This document shows, one piece after another, positions 11,808 through 25,400 of a DNA stretch of 64,000 bases. Each line of letters opens with the position of its first letter. Positions within the stretch are counted from its first letter, which is position 1. The translations under genes were made by a program, and so were the position numbers. Below the pieces are notes generated by a model. It searched no databases. It saw only the letters and a program-made list of their open reading frames with translations, and was not told the origin of the DNA. The DNA is from Echinarachnius parma (lineage: Eukaryota > Echinodermata > Echinoidea > Clypeasteroida > Echinarachniidae), in the NCBI GenBank assembly GCA_037951105.1, contig JBAMJV010003777.1, forward strand, positions 70,001 to 134,000, given 5' to 3'.

Positions 11808-12145
11808 CCCAGCTAGCCACCTGACGTCGGGCCGATGTCGGAATTTGGTTGCCGGATGTCGGCATATCGCCGTTGGCTCGAGGTTAGAATGTCCGCCAGC
11901 CCAACATCGGCACGACGTCATTTTTGTGATATATTGGCATAACGTCATTTTCCGACAATGGCCCAACATCATCTCATACGATGATGTTGGGCCATTGTCG
12001 GAAAATGACGTTATGCCAATATATCACAAAAATGACGTCGTGCCGATGTTGGGCTGGCGGACATTTTAACCTCGAGCCAACGGCGATATGCCGACATCCG
12101 GCAACCAAATTCCGACATCGGCCCGACGTCAGGTGGCTAGCTGGG
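11808..12145. mobile_element. Near-perfect 338-bp palindrome (foldback MITE)
   Basis: The two arms of about 160 bp are almost exact inverted copies around a short centre at about 11975, CATCTCATACGATGATG. The ends read CCCAGCTAGCC and GGCTAGCTGGG. Internal words GACGTCATTTT and CCGATGT recur. A second small hairpin (GGAGGTACTA and its complement) abuts at 12145-12167. Confidence 0.85.
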
Positions 12146-12280
12146 GAGGTACTAGGCTAGTACCTCCTTGGTATCTTACATTGCTGGTCCTATAGAGTAC
12201 AGAAGCCATGACGTAAGGGTATAACTTTTAACCTGTTCGGATGTGAATTATACCTAACTGAATGTCAAAATAACGCCTAG

Positions 12281-12543
12281 GGGTGTTTCACAAAAATACT
12301 AAGATGAAATTCTAAGTTGAACTTACAATTATGGTATACCATTTGTAGCCTCCGGGAATAAAACATATTCAAAAGCAAAAACGTGCAGGTATTTGAGACG
12401 TCCAACAAAAATATACGTCAATAACTTGGAGGTTCTTTGATTAGAACAATTATTACTAATTACAACAAAAAAAATTATGCCTTTTAAAAAGAACTGTTTC
12501 AAAAATTGTACAAAGAAACTATCGGCTTCCATGATTTGTATAA
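12281..12543. mobile_element. MITE, GGGTGTTTCACAAAGATCC family, truncated
   Basis: The left end GGGTGTTTCACAAA and internal words GTAGCCTCCGGGAATA and CAAAAGCAAAAACG match 50324-50620. The right end is missing or decayed. Confidence 0.6.
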
Positions 12544-12904
12544 AAACAGTTTACTTAGTATTTGGCTTAAGTAAATTACTTAGCCAAAATAAGGATGGAA
12601 TGTATTCAATGACTGAAAATCTTACCAAAATGTCTCCAAATATTACATTTAGATTTTGTTTTACTGCAATTGTGTCTTTCAAATTGATAATAGGAGCAAA
12701 CTAATTCGTGCGATTTGCGATCACCGTACCACATGTCATAAGCATACGAATTCGTGCATAGTCGTTCAAAATCACTTTAAGAGCAAACAAATTTTCATGA
12801 TTGACACAAAGAGTATACCTATTAATCGATGGTCACTCAAATTGGCATGTTGTTTACGCAGACGCCTCTTCGGTTATTGAAATTTGGCTGCACATTCGCG
12901 AATT

Positions 12905-13560
12905 GTTTACCCCCACCTCCTCTATACCCCCTCTCTCCCCTAACTGTTATTATAACATTTTCTTCCTCTACCCCCTCTGTCCCTCTGTCCCTCTCTCTGT
13001 ATCACTCTCTAGTCTTCCATCCCCCTCTCCCGCTATCTTCGGCCCCCTCTCTTCACACTTTCTGTCCCCGCCCCCGCCCCCCCTCCCCCTAACTGTAACA
13101 TTCTCGTCCTGTATCCCCGCTGTCCCTCTCTCCCACTCTCCCGCCCCCCTCTTTATAGTCTCCCATCTCCTCCCTCCTTTCTTCGGCCCCTCTCTTTATC
13201 ACATTGTCTCTCCCCCCTCTCACCTAAATATGTTATTATAACATTCTCTCCCTTTACCCCCGCTGTCCCTCTCTCCCCTTCTCCCCCCTCCTCTCTAGTC
13301 TCCCATCCCTCTCATTCCTGTCTTTGCCCCCTCTCTTTATCACGCTTCCCCCCTCCCTCTCTCTCTCCCTATAACTGTTATTATAACATTCTCTTCCTCT
13401 ACCCCCTCTGTCCCTCTCTCCCATTCCCCCTATCCCTCTCTATTCTCCCTCTCACCACTCCTGTCTTCGGCCCCTCTCTTTATCACGCTTACCCCCCCCC
13501 CCCCCCCCCCCCCCTCCACCCCATCTCTCCCTCCATTTGCGTCTCTCATTTTCCCTCTCT
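12905..13560. repeat. Pyrimidine-rich minisatellite, about four 145-bp units
   Basis: Almost pure C/T on this strand, with AACTGTTATTATAACATT recurring near 12942, 13088, 13223 and 13372 and CTTCGGCCCC in most units. The array ends in a run of 20-plus C at 13492. Open frames across it are low-complexity artefacts. Confidence 0.8.
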
Positions 13561-16560
13561 TACATTTTCATGCAATACTCAATATACAAAATAACTTCAA
13601 TAAGTTCATTGACTTCTTCAATACAGAAATAACGAAATGAATGCTCATGACATCTTTATATTGGATGCTTATATAGCCATATTTATTTACAATTTGGAAT
13701 CACTCTCATGACAATGTAATTTGATCCAGCCTAACCAGTATGATGGCACAGCGTGTTATAATGAGGCTAAACGAAGTTTTCTATTCAAGTCTACCGATAG
13801 AGGGCGCATGAGTTTCCAACTCGCTCGGTAGATGCGATCAACAAAGCGATTTGACAGCATCGTTTGTCGCCCTCTCTATTTGGCTACATGTTTACTCAAT
13901 ATGGCGATATGTCTCGGTAAGTCAATCTTGACATTATTAGCTTTCGTTTGATACCAATTTTGCCATATTTTGTTTAATTTTTGACATGTTTTTTGACATC
14001 AATAAAAAGTGATTTTTTTCGTCCTTACGATAGAGGTTTTGGACATAGTCTTCTTCTTTGCTAGTTCCTGACTGGATGAAACAATGTTTCAGCTAGATTT
14101 TGCAAGATATGAGTCGTTGATTATCTGGTTGACCGTATAATGTGAAAAATGGTGGGATACATGTGTGATTTCGGTGAATAAAAGGCAACTGAAATCGGCT
14201 AAAATCTCACTAACTAGCGATGTTTTACCGGAAGTTGTGAGGAACTTGACTCGAAACCGCGGGAAATAACCATGGTTACCGTGGTAAAGCCGGGAATTCT
14301 TCCGTATCCCGAGAGGTCGCCAGCGACGGTTGTTTTCTTGCTCAGTCCCATATGCTCAAATTCGTGTGGGAGTGGAAGCGGAATGCATTGTAATTTGTAT
14401 TTGTAGTTCTATTTGCAATTACTAATCATCAACGACTGTTCAGCATTTAGATGAGGGTAAGTTGTAGATCTGAACCTAATTTGTATTCCTCGATTCTTGT
14501 TGGAACAGATAAAATCGTGAGTTTATTTTCATTTTTAATATTTATTTATTCTATTTTTAGTTAGTAGAATAGTATTTTAGTAATAGTATAGTAACCTTTT
14601 TTTCCTTTCTTATCTAAACAGGGATTCCTTGGATTGGAACCTGGCCTGATGGCCATCTGTCATCTGTTTCAACTTTCATCTTCCGAAGAGTTTATCTTTG
14701 CCTTTGGGGATTCTACTGTACGTGATTTGGAGGACAGACAATGTTATTCAGAATTTGAACCAGAACTTGTCTTCTGAAGTCAATGTGAATTTTTTTCTGG
14801 CGCTACGGTACACACCTTTTTTTTATGAATGTTAAATGATGGACAGAGAATGAGAGATGGTGGACAATACTTATAATAACTAGTAACTGACTGTGTCTGT
14901 ATTGCACATTACTAGGAACAAATAATTTGGAATTTGGGAAAGAGACCAGCTTCATTTTCGCGAACTCTTCAATATGCAGTTTTTCTTCGGACTAGTATTA
15001 TTATTCGCTGGATGGGATTCATTCAACAGCCAAAGGAAATTGTTTTCTTGCATACAATTTGGAACTCTTCCTGATAAAACGTACTTCACATAATATTTTA
15101 TCTGCACCGGCGGTAACAAGAAAAGTGCCAAAGAAACTGTACCAAAAAAACTGTTTACAACGGAAAAAAATAAACTTATTGGTAAAGGATAGAAAGAATG
15201 ACTTGCATACATATATCAGAAAGGGAATACGCAGCGCATCAAGGCCAAGGGCAAAGAAGTCTGCAGAGGTACATGTATGTACACATGTACATCGCTTTGG
15301 TTTGACATTCCCTAAGTGGCTAGCTGATCCTAAGGAACAAATCGCCATGTGCCTGACCTGCACCCATCAAGCACCTGATGCTGCCAACCTCCTGCATCAT
15401 CCACCACGACATCCAACTCTTGCCAGCGATCGTCCAGCGCAACTCCAACTTGCAAATAACCATCCACCTGATGCACCTAACCATTGCCCATCACAGGTTT
15501 ATGGCAATCACTAGTTGCCCAAGCAGGTACATTTTGTTTCTAATTCTCATGATTATGTTGTAATAGTCTTGGGGTCACAGAAATCTTGATTGATGTCCAC
15601 AGTGAAAAAAAATAATGATCCAATGTTTTCTTGCAGCCATGCCTCTTCTCAAATTTGTTTTCAGTACATGAAACATGATTTTATTGCATTTTAATTTGAA
15701 ATATCTTTGATATTTATCATTTATCTATTCTAATTAGAAGGTATGCATAAACATTGTTATACAAATATGTAAATGTAATATGCAAAAGAAGACAATCTTG
15801 ACAATATTTTTTAAATTTATTTTTCATACTATCAGGTCCCAAGAGTGAAGTTTGTACACCTTGACCATCATTCAACATGGCCACCTGATACAGCCAACCT
15901 GCACCCTCCAAAGTCACCTGATGCTGCCAACCTGCATCATCCACAACATCGAACTCGTGCCAGTAATCGTCCACTGCTAGAGTACCCACGTTTACCAATA
16001 TCCATCCACCACAGGCACCCTATGCACCCAACCATTGCACACCACAACCACACCACACCAGGGCAATATCTGACACTTTACAGGTGCACGTTTAATATTA
16101 TCAAGAACGGATACCCAGGAATTACAGAAACAGACTGATTGTAGATTAATACAAAAAACTTTCATCGGTTACAGAGATTCAGATGAAAAATTTACAGCTT
16201 CAACTAACCTTAAATTAGGGAACGAAAGCTCGTCAGTCACTAATTTAAGGTTAGTTGAAGTTGTAAATTGTTCATACTTGTAGATTGAAATTCCATAAAG
16301 AATTGAGAGACTCAATTACACCTGAGAAAGATGCATCAACAAGATATGCCAATCTGTTTCTTAGCCACCTATTTATTGTGCACCAAAGAGGCTGAGGTTG
16401 AAACAAATTGAACTTAAATGAATTTAATAATATTTTCTTTGCAGTGTATTTCTATACCAAAATCCATTTTCTGTGCAGGAAACATCTTTTATTTCTAAGT
16501 TTTAAATAAATGCATTTTTAACACATTGTTCTGTTTGTAGTTCTGCACAATCTGTAGTTT
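13560..16560 (+). other. Possible plus-strand spliced transcript, unrecognised
   Basis: The signals are unconfirmed. An ATG exon candidate, ATGGCGATATGTCTCG, runs directly into GTAAGT (13901-13916). A strong pyrimidine tract and CAG precede 14622, after which one frame stays open for 51 codons to a TGA at 14775-14777 (from GFLGLEPGLMAICHLF to FEPELVF). Another frame joins the ATG exon to give 39 codons. Further candidate splice sites are at about 14450-14530. Two related segments (15362-15510 and 15865-16060) both read PDAANL-HHP in the same relative frame. AGAGGGCGC boxes lie just before the ATG. I do not recognise any product, and a long non-coding RNA or chance are both possible. Confidence 0.25.
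16191..16267. ncRNA. Short hairpin, pre-miRNA-like geometry
   Basis: Arms of 28 nt (16191-16218 and 16240-16267) pair with one mismatch around a 22-nt loop. The size fits a microRNA precursor, but a tiny palindromic element is equally likely. No expression evidence is available. Confidence 0.3.
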
Positions 16561-17180
16561 AGGTAAGTGACAAAAATATTCATCGTTGAATATTCCACTG
16601 GAAGGGGATACAAAGCTACAACAAATCAATATTTTATTCACACCCAATGATCAGAATTATGTTTGTCAGGCTCGTCACCAATACTGTTTAAGTAAAGTCT
16701 CATGTAAACCCACATTATGAGTAACAGCATTAAAAACAAATGGAAAATTTAGAAAACGTATCAAATATAACTTGTTTTCTTTCAAAGACCCAGTTCCAAT
16801 TATTTCACTTCTTGATAAATTTGTATAAATGCAATGGTGGATTTTTACTGATGCATGTATACAACTATTCCTTTAAAACGCGTGGGGAATTACATATTCA
16901 GACACAAGAACATTTTTATAGATGTCATAGGAAAAAACCTAGTTCATGGCCAAACTTCTTGACGAGCTAGGAGATGTTTTCCTCACACGTAAATCTATAT
17001 GAAAAAGGTGTGTTCTTTTTTTGTTGAAGTTCTGACTAGTAGAACAATGGCACAACTCTGTAGCTCAATTTAGAGTTCAATCTATGAAAATGAAGATGAT
17101 CATTCACAACCTTTGATTTCTTTTTGTGAATACTGGTAATAGGATTTATTGTTATTTTGAAGTGATCACTATGACTGATG
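16560..17180. other. No gene recognised
   Basis: AT-rich sequence. Short open stretches lack splice sites or codon bias. Confidence 0.4.
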
Positions 17181-17605
17181 AGTGATGAATCATTGATGGT
17201 GGGGAGGACGATGGATGATGACATGATGATTGTGACGATGACGTCGATGATGATGTCGATGATCGTGAGGATAATGACGTGATTATCGTTACGATGACGC
17301 GGTGGTGATGATAATGATGATGACATGATGATTGTGACGATGATGTTGGTAATCATGACGATGGCGTCGATCGTGACGATGATGCTGTCGATGATGACGT
17401 GATTATCGTTACGATGACGGTGGTGATGATGATGATGATGTTGATGGTGATAATGATGGTGATGTTGATGATGCACGATGATGATGCATGCTGATACTTG
17501 ATAATGATGAAGATGTTGACAATGTTGATCGTGATGATGACGATGCCAGTAACGATGTTGATGATAATGATAATGATGTTGTTGATGATGGTTATGACAA
17601 TTAAC
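17180..17605. repeat. GATGATGACGATG-type minisatellite
   Basis: Irregular repeats of GATGATG and GACGATGACGT over about 420 bp. The His-rich open frame on the minus strand is a by-product of the repeat. Confidence 0.85.
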
Positions 17606-18179
17606 TGTATGGCAAAAATAAAATTAGAGATTATAGTTCCAAGTAACCAATTTCACTGACATACAACAGAGTCATTTGAACCCCGGTTCAAAAATATATG
17701 ATATAAATTATATAAAACAAATAATGAGCTTTAACAATTGAAATTTACACCAAATGATTATGAATATCTACCCCTCTGATCCTGAAGAAAAAAAAATGGA
17801 AAGAACAATCTTCTGGAATGGTTTTGTAAGAAAGTTCACTATTACAAAACTAAGTCTTATGTATTTCTTTGAAACAAGATGTTACGTAATAGGGTGGCAA
17901 ATTACATTACATAGCCACAACATATAGTTCATAATTTAGCACATGTCTTACTCTTTCAAATGATACCTCACTTACAACCATATAGCACCTTCTAATGATT
18001 TTGTACATTTGTTTAGGTAACTGAAATATAAATTCCACTCTGTAACTGAATTAACATATGCTCAGCAGTATGTAGTAGGCCTACTATACCTAGAAATTAT
18101 GAGTATAAGTATAATACATATTATTAATTGCTCACATGCGTGAGAAGCCTTTGTAATGCATTGAACGTTACTATTGCAA

Positions 18180-18545
18180 TCCCAGTGAAGACATTATTTG
18201 TATTTTCACTTTTTTCTTGTTCAAGTCATGTTCGATGATAACAACATACACAATAATACGTATGTGGGGCAATATAAAGCCGTTTATTCCGGGGGTTACG
18301 CACCCGAAAGTAAAATCAGGTGCGTGTTCGTTCATGGCCAACTGCATGCAGAGCACGCTGTACGTGATAATCGCGCAGTACATAGAGAATCGACGCAGAG
18401 CAAGAGATGGCGTGGTATCCCCCGGTTCGAAATGATCGCAAATCGACCATGTCAATTATTTGCCGAAGTCTCGTATGCATCGCCTAGTATTTTGCTAGTT
18501 CCTGACCGGATGAAAAAACAACCTTTACAGAAAGTATGATATTCT
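18180..18545. other. GC-richer island of unknown nature
   Basis: Less AT-rich than its surroundings and open in several frames on both strands (for example IIAQYIENRRRARDGVVS on plus). It could be an exon or an old element fragment. I cannot assign a family. Confidence 0.25.
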
Positions 18546-18779
18546 GCTAGAGCAATATCTATAAACAGTAGTAAGTAATTAATATTTTGGATACACGGAG
18601 AATGAAAAGTGTTTTTTAACAAAAGAAATTACTTTTCAAACTTATTTTTTTCACAAGTTTTTATTCCTATTTTTACACATTTTAAAACATCAATTTTTAC
18701 GAGTTGAATACCATATTACAATCTTTATAGTTTAAGCTTACAATTTGTGGCAAATTCATGGTCGGAAAATTAATTCTGA

Positions 18780-21330
18780 GCACACAGGGAGAAGGGGAAC
18801 TGGGCCATGTCGTAGCTCATTATAGGCATTATATGCAATATTTTATGCATACGACTTGCATTGATGCAAGCGATTCACAACGCGTTGCATGTATACTGTA
18901 ACGTAGAAGTGTAGAGTTCTAGAAACATTATACAATTGTAAACCAGGCACAACATAATGCAAAGATATAGTTGACATTTTGGTCCTCCGATTTTGATTCT
19001 CAAAAGAAATCTAACAACATCAAGTTACTGATGATGTAATATCAAATGGTTCACTTTTATCATGTGTATGAACATGGAGGGATGGAGCTAATAACAGTAT
19101 ATATACCATGGTGGCATTAATTTGTACAAAGGAAACAAAATGATACACTCGAATTAATATCGCTTCATAAGGCCAAATCGATACATAGGCATAAACATGA
19201 TGATACAAAGGTTTACAAGTATCTCGTTGTTGTTTATATTATTAGCTCAGTTTCAATGTTATTATATGTAATTACCATAAGCCTACACCAGTCTATCCGC
19301 TAGGCTGGATATTACAGGTGTATATTTTTGTTTATATATTTCATTTTAAAAATGGTTTCATTAAAAAACTAACGTTGAAACAAAAAGTTAAACAGACAGA
19401 CGAGAGTGATATTATTCAACTTTATACAAAGGCTAATCAGCCTACTACATTTTAAACATAACTATGTGATAATGCGATAATGTGATATCGCGCCCTGTTC
19501 ACAACCGTAGGGTTTTTTTTAAATTTTGTATACGGAACGCCTATTTCCAAGAATGTCTGCATATCGAAAATGTTTGGTAATACTTTATTAGGATAGATAT
19601 TATGAAAGAAAACGTATTTATAATATATATATATATATATATTTATATGCTGCATTGTATCAGTCTATTCAATAAAATGAAAAATAAAACTTTAGCATAA
19701 AATGTCATACCGATGCAATTATATAATACAAAAGCAGGTACATTAATACATCATACAGCTAATTAATATACACCTGGTCAATACACATTTAATGTATCAA
19801 CTTTTATCAGTAACTCTTTATATAATAATTACATTCATTCAGCCAGTCCGTTCAGTAATACATAATATACACGTCAATATAAATGTCATTGGTTCTTACA
19901 ATGTGAGATGCCACTACAACTATAATTAGATTTGTATACAATCATTACAGCAAGTTAGAGATAGTTATAAGCATGCACTAAGCAGTATAATAGTTTGTGA
20001 GTGTTAGACTAATATTTACTTCTAAATCAGATTGTTTGCATGGGGTTCATAAGCATACTAATCTTGTAAAACAAAAGCAATAATTGTCAACTTTTTCAAC
20101 AAAATTATCAATCTCGGTAAATGAGCAAATTACATGTGATGTTATATTTGCTTTACATCAGCTTTCTTCGCAAAGACATATCTCTATAAATTGGCCTAGG
20201 ATTGCAATTCTGTGAAATTGTCAGAAAGTTACCATACACCATGCCGACAATAATTTCAAAATAAACAATAACTTTGGTCTTCAAAAGTAGACTGGTAATG
20301 TAGCTCACAAGCATTGCTAAGGTTAAATATAAATTGAGTCGGACAATTTCTCAAACAAAAATACATGTCAATGTTCGCTTCTGTTGCATGCATGCAGTGT
20401 GAAAGTTTTTTTTTCTCGCAAAGATGTACATTATCCGTTTATTTAAAGGCACACTCAATGTAAATCAGATAATCAAAGCTAAAACAATCACTATATAACT
20501 TATATTGTTCTGCACTCCGATATAGATTTGACAGCCAAACGCTCCAATCGATATGAGTTTATGGGACCATTCAAACGTTACATGACTACCGGCGACGGTT
20601 CAGATTTATTGCTTAATTCCGTGTTATTTCATCATGACGAACATTAAAAAAAATCAACCCTTTTAGCTCATCTCACAATGTTACTCATAATACGTTTGAT
20701 ATGGATAGTTTTCAGGGATATTTAGTGGAAATCCAAAAACACCTATTCAGCTTTAAATACCCCCTCATTAATTTGCTGTCATCCTTTGGCGGGATCTTGG
20801 GCGGGAGGAGGTAATGACGTCATCGATAATTAAGATGTCTTTCATTTATTACTGGCTGTTATTGTTCTTCTGCTGCTCATATATCATAAACTCCTGTAGA
20901 AATACAATTCAAGTCGGAAAAAAAGAAAATCATTTTAAATCGCATCCATACAAATGTAAATAAAGTTGTAACAAAGGATATCATCTAAATCGATATATTG
21001 GAATTCAAAAAAATTCATTTTAAATAAAATGTATTAAATCCATACATTTGAATCAATCTTTGTATGTAATAGCACGGTTTAGCCTCCATTTATGATATGA
21101 CCTATAAAGATGAAAATACAACTCTAATCACTCAAATAACTCTATAAAGGCCTCTTTATCTCACACTGAGAAAGTTACATGGATCAAACGATTTTGAACA
21201 CTCGGCTTAATATCATAATGAAAAGATTACTATTTTAATTTAAGATATTAACTATATTCAGGCAATAGAATATACAGAAATCACTGCAATATAATTAGAA
21301 AGACATTTTCATATTCATTTATACAATGTT
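18780..21330. repeat. Gene A 3' region homologous to the 3' flanks of B and C
   Basis: 18930-19330 matches about 42110-42480, and 19431-20190 plus 20905-21310 match 42830-44060 and 100-1270, with clear divergence. The segment 20190-20905, which contains exon 9 of A, has no full counterpart at that place in B or C. Confidence 0.75.
20849..20893 (-). CDS. PLSCR: Gene A terminal exon 9
   Basis: After TTTCTACAG the phase 0 frame reads [14 protein letters not shown]-stop, the counterpart of DFMFFE near the end of human PLSCR1. The stop TAA overlaps an AATAAA hexamer. Gene B and copy C have an equivalent exon ([13 protein letters not shown]-stop), which supports this call although only 45 nt code. 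Confidence 0.85.
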   Translation of the reverse strand, partial: EFMIYEQQKNNNSQ

Positions 21331-22455
21331 ACTAGATCTCTTTAAACCGAAAAAGCAAGACAAAAGTAGAAAAATGAGGTATGAAATGAGTCTACTTACT
21401 AGGAGTATGGTGGTGCCAATAAGAGTAGCCTTGGCCTTTACATCCAGATCTTGTGGGACTAGAGTGCATTGAAAACAAATAGAAAATTCTCATTAATAAT
21501 ATGATGATGATGATTAAACAGGGCGTATACAAAACAAGATAATCAAAGTTCAAATGTCAATATTTTCAAAATGATATATCTCCACACCTTAAATTTGAAG
21601 AAGTTGTAAGGAGTAACCATTCAGATTTAATTTTAAAGGGGAATTAACCCTTATCCTTTTGACTTACTGGATGTGATGAGAGCATAACTCTTGTCATTTC
21701 TAGTCACTTATTTCCTCATGAATATTCCCAATAATGAAAATAATCAATATTTTATGGCCCACTGTCGTCTGATTTCAATGCCAACAGGGGGCGGCCATTT
21801 CTTCAACTTCTCGCGGTGAAATGACGTGTCAGGCGGAGAACACAATAGCGGGTTACGATAATGCTATTGTGTTCCCGCCTGCCACGTCATTTCGCCTCGA
21901 GTAGTTGAAGAATGGCCACCTCCTATGGGCATTGAAAGCACACGACAGTGGTCCATAAAATATTGATTATTGTTGTAATCGGGAATATTCATGAGGAAAT
22001 AAGTGACTAGCAATGATAGTAGGTATGCTCTCATCACATCCAGTAAGTCAAAAGGATAAGGGTTAATTCCCCTTTAAATTGTTCCTGAATCAGCAGAGTC
22101 ACGCATTGCTCAGTTCTTTGTTGTTAAAGATGACAGGTGCGAAACGCCCTTTTTTCAAGTTGTGACAAATGAATACATTCCTGAAATCAATGGCACCACA
22201 CTGTGGATAATTATGTGTTTTTTGTGTTGGCCAAAACAACCATCTCGTGGCGAATACGGCCCACACATCGGAGATGTAAGCAGCTTGTTAGTAAAAATGT
22301 TCCAGCCAGCAGAAAGAAGTTCTCGATCTTGGCTTCGAAAATATTTCTAACGGATACACCCCCCCCCCCCCCCCCCCCAATAGTCTCGGTCTCGGCCTCG
22401 AACATTTTTGACGGATCTTGCTCTCGGCTTCGAAATTTTGTTACAGACCACCCCT

Positions 22456-22490
<35 letters not shown>

Positions 22491-25400
22491 CTTACACGAG
22501 TCTCCACTAGAGGTGTCGATTTGGGGAGTATTTCCCTCCCGGGACTCGCGATAATTTTTCGGGCGAGTCACGGGTACCCGAAATTTACCCATTTGTTGAT
22601 TTCGCTATCGGCATGTCACGCCGCTGAGTGCATGAACACAAAAAGGACAGAAAAGAAAATGGGAGTGGGCAGATAACTCGGGCGTTCAAAGAGGGAAAAA
22701 GGAAAGAAAAGAAAATGAGAGTGAGCAGATAACTCGGGAGTTCAAAACGGGGACTTTTGCTCTTTTTTTTTTCGGGATATCGATTTTTGCGCCCGGGACT
22801 CGACATTTTTCGGCGGGACCCGGGTACCCGTGACTCGTCAACAGCACTAGTCTCCACCAATGGTTTTGGTGACGGCCTCGAAAATGTTTAACTGGTCTTG
22901 GTCTTGGATTCGAGGAATTTGTACCCTATATTAACCTCCCCCCCCCCCCCCCCCCCCCCCCCACCTCCCTCCATGCTCCTTACATCCCTTCCACGTTTGT
23001 AAACAGTGCTACAAGAGACAAGAGGAGGATAAGAGAAGACTTACAAGTGATGGAAAAGTTGTCAGCCTTCGTAAAGCACTCCCTCATCATTCCTCCCCAC
23101 TGCTTGGTGATCTTCCCGATCTCCTGGGTCAGGTCAGGCGTCTTGATCTGTGTGTGTGGTAAGGATGAAATAGGGTGAATGATTTAAATGGGATGCGTCG
23201 TGTTGTGGCAGAGGGCGCCATTCAAATATATATAACATAGAAGCGCCGTGTTGTTAACACACCCTATGCATTGTGTAGCATAACGTAGCAAGAGCATAGA
23301 ATTATGAATAAACAAACCAACCATGCACTCGTTTATAAATATAGCGAGAGAGTTGAAGAAAATCACGCTCACGCACCATTCCGTGTAGGTGTGTGTGCGC
23401 GTGAAAATCGGTTTCATGGGAACGTCTCCCATTCAAGGGGTCTTTGTGGCTCGATGTTTGAGCACCGGTTCCAGTAATCCGGAGGTCTCGGGTTCGGTTC
23501 CCGGCGAAGCCTATTTTGTTTTGCTCGTTGTCATTCATTTACAATTTGTTTAGACATGAAGCTGCCCTGAACAGATTCCCAAATTTGACCTTAGATGTAT
23601 ATAGTACTAGTATCGTCAGAGAAGGGAGTTTGTTCGATTCAGAACCACTAGCCTGGTAATTCTTTCACGTGTGGTTGTTTTCCTCCCGCCAATAGAAGCA
23701 TGGAAACAGCTTTTTTTTTGTTTCGTGATATTTTCGCACATCACTCAGGGGACATGTTTAATATGAGATAAAAACATATTAATTGTATCGGCCCTTCTTC
23801 AGTTGTTGCATGATGTCAACATAGTTATTATGTGCCTTCAATATATAGGTAAATTCTATATTCGATCATTCTCCTCTTCATACACCAACATTTTCCTAAT
23901 CGATCCTCCCCAGCTCTTTAAACAATCAGGGGTTTTGATATCCAAATATATTGATAATCCAAATATGGGAATTTCAGATTCTAGGCTAAAAAGAAGTAAT
24001 TACCGAGAAGTCGACATCATCCGTGCAGCAGACTTCCTGACAAAGCCAGCATGGTCCTCGGATCTTCAGAATGCAGTCTTTGTTCTCATTCTGAACGTCA
24101 AGTTCGGGCTTCCAGCAGTATTTCCTATAGATAATATTGGACAAATGTGACAAATTTTGAAACCAAAGTATATACATGCATTTTTGAAAATGGAATTAAA
24201 AATGAGATTTAATTTCATCCTGATAGAGCTGGAAGGGTAATAAAATCATTGTTCTCATTCTCAATATCAAGCTTGGGCTTCCAGCAGTATTTCCTGGATG
24301 TAGCCTAATTGCAAACAACAACAAAATCGAAAACAAAAATCAAAAGTATTCAGTTGGAATTGGAATTTAACTCTAAATCAATTTTCATCCTGACAGAGCC
24401 AGCACTCGAATTACATGGTCCTCGGATTTTGAGGATGCAATCCCTGTTCTCATTGTGACTCAGGCTTCCATCAGTGTGTCCTAGACGTATTCTGAAAATG
24501 GAACGAGAATGAAAACAGATTAAAGCCCTCTGCAGACAGAGCCGACTCGACCCGATCCGACTGGTTTCAATCAGGCTAGTGTTGGGCCCGGTCGGTCGGA
24601 TCCGATTTATCGTGTTGAATCGGCCCCAACTGGCATCCGACTGTATCTCGACTGGCAAAATGTGTGTCATGAGGCACTGAAAACTGAGCTGATCCGAATG
24701 AAAACCAGGCGAATCGGGTCGAGTCGATGCTGTGTGCAGAGGGCTTAATTTGTAGTTGGAACTGTATTTGAAATTGAAGTTTATTCTGATAGTGTCAGCA
24801 GGGTCCTCGGATCATTCAGCACATATTTCTTGAAAGCATTTGTTTTTTTTAAATAGAATTAAGACATTTACATTATCATATTCAAATTAATTTGAAATTG
24901 ATAAATAGATATTGAGGTATAGGGCACTTTGGGCGGAGGCAAATAACAAAAATACAAATTGAAAGTTGAAAACAATGATCATATTAAACATTCACAATTT
25001 CCAACATTAAAGGGATAGCTGAGTTTTGGTATAATTAATATTAAAAAAACACATTTGTGAGATAATGAAAATCTGAGTTTAATGACAGAATAAACATTAT
25101 TTGATCAATATCGGTTCAGAAATGGCTGAAATATCCATAAACATAACCATTTGTAATTATTGTGGGTCCCCACAATTATTCGATAATTTTGAACTAGCCG
25201 TTACATTTTTTTGTTTAATGCTTCCTATTTTAAAAAAAATACAAATTTTTGTTTTAAATAGTTGATGATTATCTCTCTATCTAATCACTATTTCCACACA
25301 ACCTCACATTTACAATATTTTATTTAAATGGTTGAAACCAATGAGTTTTAGAAAGCGCTCTCTTGAGTTTCAACGGCTCTTTTTGTATGATAACAGGCTG

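Noticed and set aside
12801-13241. 146-codon Pro/Ser/Leu-rich open frame
   Set aside because: It runs through the pyrimidine-rich minisatellite, with no start context or domain.
17036-17476. 146-codon His-rich open frame on the minus strand
   Set aside because: Translation of the GATGATGACGATG repeat.
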